Positions 52,901 to 60,357 of a stretch of DNA of 64,000 nt are shown here, one piece after another. Source of the DNA: Streptomyces sulfonofaciens (GTDB lineage: Bacteria; Actinomycetota; Actinomycetes; Streptomycetales; Streptomycetaceae); assembly GCF_014656295.1 (NCBI RefSeq), contig NZ_BNCD01000002.1:600754-664753 (forward strand), in the 5' to 3' direction. The first letter of the stretch is position 1, and every line of letters starts with the position of its first letter. The notes beneath the pieces were generated by a model. The model was given only the letters and a program-made list of their open reading frames with translations. It was not told the DNA's origin and ran no database searches. Made by a program: the position numbers and the translations under genes.

Positions 52901-53338
52901 GCCGGCGGTATGAGCCGCTTCTCGCCCTACCTGTCCGAGCTCCAACCGGAGCTCTTCTGCGAGGTCTCGCCACGGCTCGCCGCCGAGCGCGGCCTCGCAC
53001 ACGGCGGCTGGGCCACCCTCGTGACGGCACGGGGCGCCATCGAGGCCCGGGTGCTGGTGACGGAGCGCATCAAGCCGCTGACCGTGCAGGGCCGCACCGT
53101 CCACCAGATCGGCCTGCCCTTCCACTGGGGCCCGAACGGGCTCGCCACCGGCGACGCCGCCAACGAGCTGCCGGCCATCGCGCTCGACCCCAACGCTCAC
53201 ATCCAGGAGGACAAGGCGCTCACCGCCGACATCCGGCCGGGCCGCCGACCGCGCGGCCGCGACCTGCAACGGTTCGTCGCCGAGTACCGGGAACGGGCCG
53301 GCATCACCGCGACGACCGGGACGGAGGCCCGCCGATGA
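49952..53338 (+). CDS. Formate dehydrogenase catalytic subunit, Cys-type molybdopterin enzyme
   Basis: A 1128-residue FdnG/FdhA-like molybdopterin oxidoreductase. The N-terminal [4Fe-4S] site is CPYCAVGC plus the Cys of RLCPKG. The active site reads NQARVCHSS, with Cys189 in place of the selenocysteine of E. coli FdnG and the essential His190 next to it. No Tat signal is present, so it should be cytoplasmic. Residues about 352-390 are a Gln/Glu/Lys/Arg-rich low-complexity insertion. The molydopterin dinucleotide-binding domain closes the C-terminus. ATG 49952 has GGGAGGA. It overlaps the next gene by ATGA. It oxidises formate to CO2. Confidence 0.93.
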   Translation: MGVRKRIRDWPLYRQFTEGDPLGRGSAAMSPHTRGLRPRTEGADRVVRSVCPYCAVGCGQQVYVKDDRVVQIEGDPDSPVSRGRLCPKGSATLQLTTGSARRHQVLYRRPGGTDWEPLDLETAMDMVADRVIATRRETWEWEHEGIRTARTLGIASLGGATLDNEENYLIKKLLTGLGVVQVENQARVCHSSTVAGLGTSFGRGGATTFMQDLQNSDCIVIQGSNYAEAHPVGFQWVMEAKARGARVIHVDPRFTRTSALADLHVPIRAGSDIAFLGGIINHVLTEEKYFRDYVLAYTNAATLVSEDFRDTEDADGTGGAPGVFSGLDAERHQYDLSSWQYQDTRVHQPTGDVEEQYEEQEQEKKEKGQGRQGKQERQEQRREQNERGERLGVGAHDLIHSAGGSETHGSGGPRAAAQAPRDETLQHPRCVFQILKRHYARYTPRMVEEICGVPQAVFREVCDALTANSGPDRTSSFAYAVGWTQHTVGAQYIRAASILQLLLGNMGRPGGGIQALRGHASIQGSSDIPTLFNLLPGYLPMPHAHAHETLDKLIDASRTAKGFWGDMRAYFVSLLKAYYGDAATADNDYCFDHLPRLTGSHSTYDTVMAQLDGTCKGYFLMGENPAVGSANTRLQRLGMANLDWLVVRDFSLIESATWWQDGPETETGELRTEDIGTEVFFFPAAAHTEKSGSFTNTNRWVQWHEAAVEPEGDARSDLWFMYHLGRRIKARLAGSTDPMDRPVQDLTWDYPIEGPLGEPVAAAVLAEINGHGPDGAPLSAYTELRDDGSTRCGCWIYCGVFADGVNQANRRKPHTEQDWVASEWAWAWPANRRILYNRASAAPDGTPWSERKAYVWWDPDAPGGGRWTGHDVPDFIPDRPPGHVPPDDAVGPDALRGDDPFIMQADGKGWLYAPAGLEDGPLPTHYEPQDSPFGNALYPGQPRNPVRRLLPREGNRYHPSGDEPGADVFPYVVTTHRLTEHFTAGGMSRFSPYLSELQPELFCEVSPRLAAERGLAHGGWATLVTARGAIEARVLVTERIKPLTVQGRTVHQIGLPFHWGPNGLATGDAANELPAIALDPNAHIQEDKALTADIRPGRRPRGRDLQRFVAEYRERAGITATTGTEARR

Positions 53339-54336
53339 CGGTCGACGGCACCGGCAACGGCCGGCCCCTCGACGCCCTGCGGGCGGCCGGGAACCTGTTC
53401 GGCGGCCCGGAGCCCGACCCGGCCGGGGACGCCGGGCACCCGGACCCGCCGGGGCGGGTCGGCTTCTTCACCGACACCTCCGTCTGCATCGGCTGCAAGG
53501 CGTGCGAGGTGGCCTGCAAGGAGTGGAACGCCATCCCCGAGGACGGCCTCGCACTGAGCGGCATGTCCTACGACAACACCGGTGCCCTCGGCGCCTCGAC
53601 CTGGCGGCACGTCGCCTTCATCGAGCAGGGCCCGCCCGCGCCGGACGGCCGCACCGAGCTGCCGCTCGCGGACACCGGATCCGGTGGCACGCCCGACGCC
53701 GCCCCCGCGGGCGCCGGCGGCGACCTGCGCTGGCTGATGTCCTCGGACGTGTGCAAGCACTGCACCCACGCCGCCTGCCTCGACGTCTGCCCCACGGGCT
53801 CGCTGTTCCGAACCGAGTTCGGCACCGTCGTCGTCCAGGAGGACATCTGCAACGGCTGCGGCTACTGCGTGCCCGCCTGCCCCTACGGCGTCATCGAGCA
53901 GCGGCCCTCCGACGGCCGCGCGTTCAAGTGCACGCTCTGCTACGACCGGCTCTCCGCCGGACAGGAACCCGCCTGCGCCAAGGCGTGCCCGACCGAGTCG
54001 ATCCAGTTCGGCCCACTCGACGAACTGCGCGAGCGCGCCGCCGTGCGGGTCGACCAGCTCCACCGGGCAGGTGTCGAGGGCGCACGGCTCTACGGGCACG
54101 ACCCCGAGGACGGCGTCGGCGGCGACGGCGCGTTCTTCCTGCTGCTGGACGAGCCCGAGGTGTACGGCCTGCCACCGGACCCGGTCGTCACCACCCGCGA
54201 CCTGCCCGCCATGTGGCGGCACGCCTCCTACGCGGCGCTGTCCCTGCTCGGCTCCTTCGCGCTGTCGTTCGCCCTCGACGCAGTCACCGGCAAGACCGGG
54301 CCGACCAGGCGGCCCGCAGGAAGGGGACGGTCATGA
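53335..54336 (+). CDS. Formate dehydrogenase four-[4Fe-4S]-cluster subunit
   Basis: A 333-residue FdnH/HybA-like electron-transfer subunit with four cysteine groups: CIGCKACEVAC, CKHCTHAACLDVC, CNGCGYCVPAC and CTLC…CAKAC. The C-terminus has a hydrophobic segment (YAALSLLGSFALSFAL), as in FdnH, that would anchor it to the membrane next to the NrfD subunit. Start and stop both overlap the neighbours by ATGA, so the three Fdh subunits are translationally coupled. Confidence 0.93.
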   Translation: MTVDGTGNGRPLDALRAAGNLFGGPEPDPAGDAGHPDPPGRVGFFTDTSVCIGCKACEVACKEWNAIPEDGLALSGMSYDNTGALGASTWRHVAFIEQGPPAPDGRTELPLADTGSGGTPDAAPAGAGGDLRWLMSSDVCKHCTHAACLDVCPTGSLFRTEFGTVVVQEDICNGCGYCVPACPYGVIEQRPSDGRAFKCTLCYDRLSAGQEPACAKACPTESIQFGPLDELRERAAVRVDQLHRAGVEGARLYGHDPEDGVGGDGAFFLLLDEPEVYGLPPDPVVTTRDLPAMWRHASYAALSLLGSFALSFALDAVTGKTGPTRRPAGRGRS

Positions 54337-55460
54337 GCAGCTCCCGGGTGTCCCGGCACGGCATCGACGGCAGGCGTCCCGGCCGCCGGGCGGCGCCCGG
54401 CGCGCTGCGGCAGGGACCGGAGGCGGACCGGGACGGCGACGGCGCAGGGCCCGGCGCGGGAGCGGACGGGCCCGGCCCGTCCCGGTGGCGCGGCCGGCGG
54501 CGGCGCGGCGGCGAGGAGCCGATGGTGCCCCGGGCGGAGTTCGGCTCGTACTACGGCCGCCCGGTCATCAAGGCGCCCTCCTGGTCCGCCGCCGACATCG
54601 CCGGGTACTTCTTCCTCGGCGGGCTGGCCGGGGCGGGCTCGGTACTTGCCGCAGGCGCCCAACTGACTTCACGGACCCGCACGGCCACCGCGCTGAAGGT
54701 GTCCTCCACGGCCGCGATCTCGCTGTCGGCCGCCGCACTCGTGCACGACCTCGGCAGGCCCGAGCGGTTCGCCAACATGCTCAGGGTCTTCAAGCCGACC
54801 TCGCCGATGAGCGTCGGCTCCTGGCTGCTGAGCGCTTACGGGCCCGCGGCCGGGGCGGCCGCGCTGTCCGCCGTGACCGGCCGGCTGCCGCGCGCCGGCG
54901 CCGCCGCCACCGCGGCCGCCGGGCTGCTCGGCCCGGCCGTCGCCGCCTACACCGGGGTACTCGCGGCGGACACCGCCGTACCGGCCTGGCACGGCGCCCA
55001 CCGCGAACTGCCGTACCTGTTCACGGCGTCGGCGACGGCCGCCGCCTCCGGCATGGCACTGGTGCTCGGCCCCACCGCCCAGACGGGGCCCGCCCGCCAT
55101 GCCGCCGTGCTCGCAGCCGGCGCGGAACGCGCTCTGACCGCGGCCGTCGAACGGCGCCTCGGCATGGTCGCGGAGACCTACCGCACGGGCCGCGCGGGCA
55201 CCCTGATGCGGTGTGCGCGCCTGCTCACCACGGGTGGCGCGGTGGCCGGCGCCGTGCTGGCCGGCCGCAGCCGCCCCGCCGCCGTGCTGAGCGGCCTCGC
55301 ACTGCTGGCCGGCTCGGCCTGCACCCGCTTCGGTGTCTTCGCGGCCGGCCTGGCCTCCGCCGAGGACCCCCTCTACACGGTCGGCCCCCAGCGCGCGGCG
55401 CTGTCCGCGGCCGGCGGTACCGACCGGACCTCCGGTGACGGAGCCGGTCGGCAGGAATGA
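54333..55460 (+). CDS. nrfD: NrfD-like membrane subunit of formate dehydrogenase
   Basis: A 375-residue protein. After an Arg/Gly/Ala-rich N-terminal 70 residues, eight or so hydrophobic segments follow. The conserved YYGRPVIKAPSW, AGYFFLGGLAGAGS and LVHDLGRPERFANMLRVFKPTSPMSVGSWLLSAYG motifs are typical of the PsrC/NrfD quinone-interacting family (Pfam NrfD). It likely passes electrons from the iron-sulfur subunit to menaquinone. It starts ATGA-coupled and ends ATGA-coupled with a small ORF. Confidence 0.9.
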   Translation: MSSSRVSRHGIDGRRPGRRAAPGALRQGPEADRDGDGAGPGAGADGPGPSRWRGRRRRGGEEPMVPRAEFGSYYGRPVIKAPSWSAADIAGYFFLGGLAGAGSVLAAGAQLTSRTRTATALKVSSTAAISLSAAALVHDLGRPERFANMLRVFKPTSPMSVGSWLLSAYGPAAGAAALSAVTGRLPRAGAAATAAAGLLGPAVAAYTGVLAADTAVPAWHGAHRELPYLFTASATAAASGMALVLGPTAQTGPARHAAVLAAGAERALTAAVERRLGMVAETYRTGRAGTLMRCARLLTTGGAVAGAVLAGRSRPAAVLSGLALLAGSACTRFGVFAAGLASAEDPLYTVGPQRAALSAAGGTDRTSGDGAGRQE

Positions 55461-55525
55461 CGAAGGGAGCCAGGGAAATGAGGGAAGTGGTCGTACGGCA
55501 ACGGCGAGGGGAGCCACGACGGTGA
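55457..55525 (+). CDS. Possible 22-residue coupled minigene
   Basis: ATG 55457 overlaps the nrfD stop (ATGA), and its own TGA at 55523-55525 overlaps the GTG start of the next gene at 55522 (GTGA). The peptide is Arg-rich (MTKGAREMREVVVRQRRGEP…). Tight coupling on both sides suggests it is translated, perhaps only to carry ribosomes to the next gene. It is too short to assign. Confidence 0.35.
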   Translation: MTKGAREMREVVVRQRRGEPRR

Positions 55526-55902
55526 ACGACAGCAGGCGTCCGGGGCACCCCCCGGGCGGTCAGGTGCTCGTGGAGGTCAGCGGCTGCTCCGAGGGCGACG
55601 CACAGGCGGTGTTCGAGGCGCTGCGGGACTTCTTCCCGTCCGACCGCGGCGCCGCCGACACCCCGCACCGGGCGTCCGACACCCACCCCACGGTCTGGGC
55701 GGCCACCTTCGACGTCCAGGGCGGCCCGGGCACGGCGGGGCGGCGCCGGCTGACGGCACCGGTCACGGTGGACGTCCACGGCGGCTACCACGCGGTGGAC
55801 CAGGTGCGGGACACCCTGGCCGCGGCGTTCGCCGTGGAGGTCGTCGGATCCGCGTCGGGCGACCAGGAGAACGAGCTCCAGCTCCGGCTGGAGAGCGGGT
55901 AG
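55522..55902 (+). CDS. Hypothetical protein in the formate dehydrogenase operon
   Basis: A 126-residue soluble protein, not recognised. It is beta/alpha-like: GQVLVEVSGCSEGDAQAVFEALRDFFPSD, TVWAATFDVQ and APVTVDVHGGYHAVDQVRDTLAAAF. GTG 55522 follows GAGGGGAG and overlaps the minigene stop. It contains a single cysteine, so cluster binding is unlikely. Its operon position suggests an accessory role for Fdh (maturation or stability), though no FdhD/FdhE-like motif is seen. Confidence 0.65.
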   Translation: MNDSRRPGHPPGGQVLVEVSGCSEGDAQAVFEALRDFFPSDRGAADTPHRASDTHPTVWAATFDVQGGPGTAGRRRLTAPVTVDVHGGYHAVDQVRDTLAAAFAVEVVGSASGDQENELQLRLESG

Positions 55903-55924
55903 GGCGGCCGGGCCGGTGACCGCC

Positions 55925-55964
55925 GCCGGCCCCGCCGCCGGGCGGCCGGGCCGGCGGGGCCGGC
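55925..55964. terminator. Bidirectional terminator at the end of the fdh operon
   Basis: GCCGGCCCCGCCG (55925-55937) pairs exactly with 55952-55964 around a 14-nt loop. The stem ends right at the stop codon of the convergent LLM gene. Confidence 0.7.
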
Positions 55965-56921
55965 TCATCCGGCCAGTTGCGGCAGCACCTTCGTCCGGTA
56001 GAAGTCGAAGAAGCCCTGCTGGTCGGGGCCCATCTGGTTGACGTAGACGGTGTCGAAACCGGCGTCCACGTAACGCCGGATCGAGGCCACGTGCGCCTCC
56101 GTGTCACTGCCGCAAGTCACGTGCTCGGCCACCTGCTCGGGCGTGACCAGCGAGGACGCCTGGTCGATGTGCGCCGGGGTGGGAAGCACCTGGGGCAGCT
56201 CGCCGGGCAGTTGGTCGTTGGGCCACAGGCGGTGCGCGGTGCGCACGGCCTCCTCGTGGTCGAGGGCCCAGCACACCTTCAGGCCCGCGGTCACCGGCTT
56301 GGTGCCGCCGCCGCTGCGGCGGAACCGCTCGATGGGCTCCGGCTCGGGCTGCATGGTGATGAAGCCGTCGCCGATGCGCCCGGCCACCTCGGCGGCCTGC
56401 GGCCCGAACGCGGACACGTCGATGGGCACGGGCTGATCGGGCACGGTGTACAGCCGGGCGTTCTGGACGGTGTAGTGCCGGCCGCGGTGGCTGACCTCCT
56501 CGCCCTCGAAGAGGCGCCGGATGATCTGCACCGCCTCCTCCAGCATCTCCAGGCGGACCGCGGCCTCGGGCCAGGCGGTACCGAGCACGCTCTCGTTGAG
56601 CGCCTCGCCGCTGCCCACGCCCAGCCGGAACCGCCCCTCGAGCAGCACCGAGCTGGTCGCCGCCGCCTGCGCCGCCAGCACCGGATGCATACGGACGGTG
56701 GGGCAGGTGACCGCGGTCTCCACGGGCAGCGACACCGCCTCGGAGAGCGCGCCGATCACCGACCACACGAAGGGGCTCTGCCCCTGGCGGTCGTTCCACG
56801 GATGGAAGTGGTCGGAGATCCACAGGGCGGTGAACCCGGCCTGTTCGGCCATTCTCGCCTGCTCGACGAGCTCCGTCGGCCCGTGCTCCTCGCATGACAG
56901 GAAATAACCGAACTCCGTCAT
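55965..56921 (-). CDS. F420-dependent LLM-class oxidoreductase (TIGR03557-type, copy 2)
   Basis: A 318-residue TIM-barrel protein of the same subfamily as the gene at 41089. ALWISDHFHPWNDRQGQSPFVWSVIGA, GRFRLGVGSGEALNESV and PIDVSAFGPQAAEVAG are the cofactor-binding segments. The order of motifs is conserved, but loop lengths differ. ATG 56921 follows GAGGAGG. It would use F420 as hydride carrier; the substrate is unknown. Confidence 0.9.
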   Translation of the reverse strand: MTEFGYFLSCEEHGPTELVEQARMAEQAGFTALWISDHFHPWNDRQGQSPFVWSVIGALSEAVSLPVETAVTCPTVRMHPVLAAQAAATSSVLLEGRFRLGVGSGEALNESVLGTAWPEAAVRLEMLEEAVQIIRRLFEGEEVSHRGRHYTVQNARLYTVPDQPVPIDVSAFGPQAAEVAGRIGDGFITMQPEPEPIERFRRSGGGTKPVTAGLKVCWALDHEEAVRTAHRLWPNDQLPGELPQVLPTPAHIDQASSLVTPEQVAEHVTCGSDTEAHVASIRRYVDAGFDTVYVNQMGPDQQGFFDFYRTKVLPQLAG

Positions 56922-56973
56922 CGATGCCTCCTCGGTTCGCCTTGCGCCACCGGGTAACCGGCGCCCGCGGTCG

Positions 56974-58050
56974 CTAACCCGCGGGCCGTTCGCGTACGAC
57001 GTCCCCCGCCGCCTTGTCGTCGCGCAGCCCGAGGAAGCGGGGATGGCGCAGCATGCCGTCGCGGGTCCACTCGGTGAACGCGACCTGGGCCACCAGCCGC
57101 GGTTCCGCCCAGTGCGCCCGGTGTTCGCGCACCGGATCGGCGAAGGGCGAGTCGGGCCGGTGCAGCTCGCCGAGCATCCGGTCCAGCCGCACCAGCGTGG
57201 CGCGGTCGAATCCGGTGCCGACCTTGCCCGCGTACCGCAGCCGCCCCCGGTCGTAATAGCCGAGCAGCAGCGCCCCGAAGCCGATCCGGCTGCCGGACGG
57301 CTCGGTGCGCCCGCCGATGACGAACTCCTGGCCGCGGGCGCACTTGAGCTTGAGCCAGTCCGGGGTTCTGCGGTGCTGGTAGCGGCTGCCTGCACGCTTG
57401 GCGATCAGCCCCTCCCAGTCCCGCGCGCAGGCCTCGTCGAGCAGTTGGGCGGCGCCCGCGCCACGCGCGGGGTCGGTGTTGCGGTGGGTGGTGTAGCGCA
57501 GCGGCTGCCCATAGGCGAGCGCGTTGCGCAGCAGGGACTTGCGGGTGCGCAGCGCCAGCCCCGTGGTCTGCACCCCTTCGAGCCGCAGCAGGTCGAACAG
57601 GTAGTAGAAGACGGCCACCGGGCTGGCCCGCACCTCCTCGGGCCTGGTGAGCCCCATGCGCTGCTGGAGCCGGGAGAAGTCGGTGCGGCCGCGGGAGAAG
57701 GCGACCATCTCGCCGTCGGCGGTGAAGTCCTGGCAGTCCTGGGCCTCCAGCGCCGCCACCACCTCCGGATAGGTGGCGTTCAGCCGCCGGCCGGTGCGGG
57801 AGAAGAGCCGTACCCGGCCGCCCTCGCGGACGGTGAGGACGCGCACGCCGTCCAGCTTCCGCTCCAGGATCCAGTCCGCCGGGAAGTCCCGGCGGTCGGA
57901 GAGCGTGGCGAGCATCGGTGCCGCGGCCAGTTCCACACCGGAGGGCGCGGGGCGCAGCCTGGTCTTCTCACCGGCGGGCAGCCGGTCGAGCAGCAGGGCG
58001 GCGGGGTCCGGGGCGCCGGAGGGGGTACCGGGGGCACGACGGGCACTCAT
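56974..58050 (-). CDS. ATP-dependent DNA ligase (LigD ligase domain type)
   Basis: A 358-residue stand-alone ligase. The adenylation motif ERKLDGVR carries Lys65. DGEMVAF, GLIAKRAGSRY and WLKLKCARG are motifs III, IV and V. The OB fold follows (FGALLLGYYDRGRLRYAGKVGTGF). It resembles the ligase part of LigD and seals ends during non-homologous end joining. It overlaps the phosphoesterase gene by ATGA (58047-58050), so LigD activities are split into two coupled genes. No primase/polymerase domain or Ku gene is in the window. Confidence 0.92.
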   Translation of the reverse strand: MSARRAPGTPSGAPDPAALLLDRLPAGEKTRLRPAPSGVELAAAPMLATLSDRRDFPADWILERKLDGVRVLTVREGGRVRLFSRTGRRLNATYPEVVAALEAQDCQDFTADGEMVAFSRGRTDFSRLQQRMGLTRPEEVRASPVAVFYYLFDLLRLEGVQTTGLALRTRKSLLRNALAYGQPLRYTTHRNTDPARGAGAAQLLDEACARDWEGLIAKRAGSRYQHRRTPDWLKLKCARGQEFVIGGRTEPSGSRIGFGALLLGYYDRGRLRYAGKVGTGFDRATLVRLDRMLGELHRPDSPFADPVREHRAHWAEPRLVAQVAFTEWTRDGMLRHPRFLGLRDDKAAGDVVRERPAG

Positions 58051-58706
58051 GGCCGGTTGCTCTGCCACTCGGCTTCGGGGTGCTCGGCGACCTGCCGCAG
58101 GGTGCGGCCGCTGCGGGCCGAGCGGGCCCGGCGCGGATCGGGCGGGCCGCCGTCCTGCCTGGCCCGCTCGTCGTCGGCCTTGACCAGGAGCCATGCCTCG
58201 CGCTCCGGGCCCTCCCCGCCGCGGATCCGGGTGAGCGCGTACCCGCCGCGCAGCTTGCCGCCGTCCAGCCGGAAGCTGGCGTGCCCCTTGCCCAGGGCCT
58301 CGCCGAAGGGCACCGGGCGGCCCCGGCGGTCGTGGCTGAGCGGCCGGTAGGTGCCCTGGTCCCAGACGATCACGGTGCCGCCGCCGTACTCGCCCTCGGG
58401 GATCACGCCCTCGAAGTCGCGGTACTCCAGCGGGTGGTCCTCGGTCGGCATCGCAAGCCGCTTGTCGTGCGGGTCGGCCGAGGGCCCCTTGGGCACCGAC
58501 CACGACTTCAGGACGCCGTCGACCTCCAGGCGGAAGTCGAAGTGCATCGTGCTCGCGTCATGGATCTGCACGACGAACCGGGGCCGCTCGCCGCCTTCCC
58601 CGTCGCTGCCGCGCGGCTCCGCGGTCCGCTCGAAATGACGTTTGGCGCGGTAGGTCCGCAGACTGTCCCCGGCGTCGGCTGCTGCCCGGTTGCGCTTCTC
58701 ACCCAC
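58047..58706 (-). CDS. LigD-type 3'-phosphoesterase
   Basis: A 219-residue protein with the LigD 3'-phosphoesterase fold: FVVQIHDASTMHFDFRLEVDG, LKSWSVPKGPS, MPTEDHPLEYRDFEG and GEYGGGTVIVWDQG supply the His and Asp metal ligands. It removes 3'-phosphate and 3'-ribonucleotide ends before ligation. GTG 58706 follows GGAAGGAG. It is the upstream partner of the ligase gene, coupled by overlap. Confidence 0.9.
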   Translation of the reverse strand: MGEKRNRAAADAGDSLRTYRAKRHFERTAEPRGSDGEGGERPRFVVQIHDASTMHFDFRLEVDGVLKSWSVPKGPSADPHDKRLAMPTEDHPLEYRDFEGVIPEGEYGGGTVIVWDQGTYRPLSHDRRGRPVPFGEALGKGHASFRLDGGKLRGGYALTRIRGGEGPEREAWLLVKADDERARQDGGPPDPRRARSARSGRTLRQVAEHPEAEWQSNRP

Positions 58707-58833
58707 GGTCGACTCCTTCCCGGCGGCCCGCCGGGCGTCCCGGGCCTGGTCCGGTCGCCGTCGGGCGGAGGACTCGGGTACCCAGGAGCGGGTCCGGGCA
58801 GTCCCGGGGCGGCCGGTCGGCGCCGCCGGGGCG

Positions 58834-59655
58834 TCAGCGCCTGCTCGGGGGAGGTGTGACGGCGTTCACGGTGAAGAGCCCGCCGTCGGGGTCGCGCAGC
58901 GTCGCCTCGGGCACCCCGGACGCCGTGTGGTCCTCGGTCACCGTCCCGCCGTGCGCGCGGGCCGTCTCGATGCACCGCGCCACGTCGGGCACCCGGAAGT
59001 GCACCTGCCAGCGGGGCCGCACCAGCGGGTCAGGCGCATCCTCCAGGGCGCCCGAGGAGAGCCGGGCCACCACGTGCCCGTCGCTGCGCAGCACCACCTC
59101 GTCGTCGACGTAGTCCACCTGGCAGGCGCCGGGCCGCCCCGTCGCCCACCCGAGGACCTCGCCGTAGAAGATGGCCGCCTCGAAGGCGTCGCGGGTGTGC
59201 AGTCCCGCCCAGGCAGGTGCGTGGTCGCGCCACTCCACCCACTCGTCGAGCAGCCGGCCCTCCCAGATGCCGAACGCGGCCCCGTCGCGGTCGGCGGCCA
59301 GCGCGCCGCGGCCGAGGACGAAGGAGAGCGGGCCGACCGCCATGGTCCCGCTGCGCTCGCGGACCCGCGCCGCGGTCTCGTCGGCATTGCTGACGGCGAA
59401 GTAGGGGATCCAGGCCACCCCCACCTGAAGGGCGGGGGCCAGGGCCCCGATGCCGGCGACCGGTGCACCGTTGTGGAGCGCGACCGTGAACTCCTCGCCC
59501 AGCTTCCCGGCACGGAACTCCCACCCCATGACCGCGCCGTAGAAGTCCTTCGCGGCCTTTTTGTCCCGGGTCATCAGACTGACCCAGCTCGGCGCGCCGA
59601 ACACCTCGTCGGACGTGGTCGGGCGTACTGGGGACTGCGTCGTGTCCTTGTCCAT
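58834..59655 (-). CDS. Two-domain VOC-superfamily protein
   Basis: A 273-residue protein made of two VOC modules, each about 130 residues (PSWVSLMTRDKKAAKDFYGAVMGWEF and AGLHTRDAFEAAIFYGEVLGW), ending FTVNAVTPPP. Such paired-VOC proteins are common in streptomycetes and act as dioxygenases, lyases or resistance proteins; this one cannot be narrowed. ATG 59655 is the family start. It is divergent from the second DUF6479 gene. Confidence 0.83.
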   Translation of the reverse strand: MDKDTTQSPVRPTTSDEVFGAPSWVSLMTRDKKAAKDFYGAVMGWEFRAGKLGEEFTVALHNGAPVAGIGALAPALQVGVAWIPYFAVSNADETAARVRERSGTMAVGPLSFVLGRGALAADRDGAAFGIWEGRLLDEWVEWRDHAPAWAGLHTRDAFEAAIFYGEVLGWATGRPGACQVDYVDDEVVLRSDGHVVARLSSGALEDAPDPLVRPRWQVHFRVPDVARCIETARAHGGTVTEDHTASGVPEATLRDPDGGLFTVNAVTPPPSRR

Positions 59656-59741
59656 CACAGGCAGGTTTCCGCTCGTACGGAGGCTACGCGACAGCGGCGC
59701 GCCGGGCGTGCGCGGTCGGGGCGGCTCTCGGAGGCCGTTAC

Positions 59742-59774
59742 TCCATTCTGGGGCCCGTGCGTCCATTCTGGGGC
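59742..59774. promoter_or_regulatory. 13-bp direct repeat TCCATTCTGGGGC with 20-bp period
   Basis: Exact copies start at 59742 and 59762, almost two helical turns apart, in the divergent gap between the VOC and DUF6479 genes. A CACGGGAC/GTCCCGTG inverted repeat (59800-59820) follows. This layout suits cooperative binding by a regulator. Confidence 0.4.
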
Positions 59775-59892
59775 AGCGGCGCGGTTGCCGCTCTGTGAAC
59801 ACGGGACACCTCGTCCCGTGAAACGGTACCGTGCGTTCGGTGATCGGGGCCGCGGGACGGTAGAGGCACCGTTTCGGGGTACCCGCGGCCCA

Positions 59893-60252
59893 ATGATGGC
59901 ACTGACCATGGAACCCCTGGCCCTGTCCGCCGGCCTCGCGGCCGGTCTCATCCTCATCGTCGGCCTGCCCGTGGTGGGCGGTCTGATCTGGGCCGTGGCG
60001 CTGGGGATCAGGATCCGCCGCGAGGAACCGCCCACACCGCAGGAGGAGGACCAGCCGCGCCTGCCCGAGGGCGGCCCGGTGGTCGAGGCGCAGGAGCGGC
60101 GGGAGCCGGACGAGCTGCCACCCCGCCCCGAACGGCTCCTTCCGCACGAGCTGCGCACACAGGGCTCGCACACCAGCAGCAACCAGCGGCGCCGCCGCTG
60201 GCACCCCGGTGCCAGCGGCTCCTTCGGCAGCGGTGGGCCCGGCCACCGGTGA
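59893..60252 (+). CDS. DUF6479 family single-pass membrane protein (copy 2)
   Basis: A 119-residue paralogue of the protein at 36995-37372: one N-terminal membrane segment (AGLILIVGLPVVGGLIWAVAL), then QPRLPEGGPVVEAQERREPDELP, and the same C-terminal tail GASGSFGSGGPGHR. ATG 59893 gives the best start, although the Shine-Dalgarno is weak. Function unknown. It lies upstream of dps in the same direction. Confidence 0.8.
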   Translation: MMALTMEPLALSAGLAAGLILIVGLPVVGGLIWAVALGIRIRREEPPTPQEEDQPRLPEGGPVVEAQERREPDELPPRPERLLPHELRTQGSHTSSNQRRRRWHPGASGSFGSGGPGHR

Positions 60253-60357
60253 GCCGGTGTGCGGGGGCCGCCGCGCCGGGAAACCCGGCGCATGCCCGGC
60301 CTGCTTCGGGGGCACCCGCCTTTCCAGGCGCAGGCCTGATCGCCGAGAGGTCCGGGC

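Noticed and set aside
47774..53269. 1831-codon open frame on the minus strand opposite the Mrp-type and fdh genes
   Set aside because: It is the antisense shadow of GC3-biased genes; the plus strand carries recognisable, overlapping conserved families and the minus frame has only low-complexity Val/Arg/Gly/His protein.
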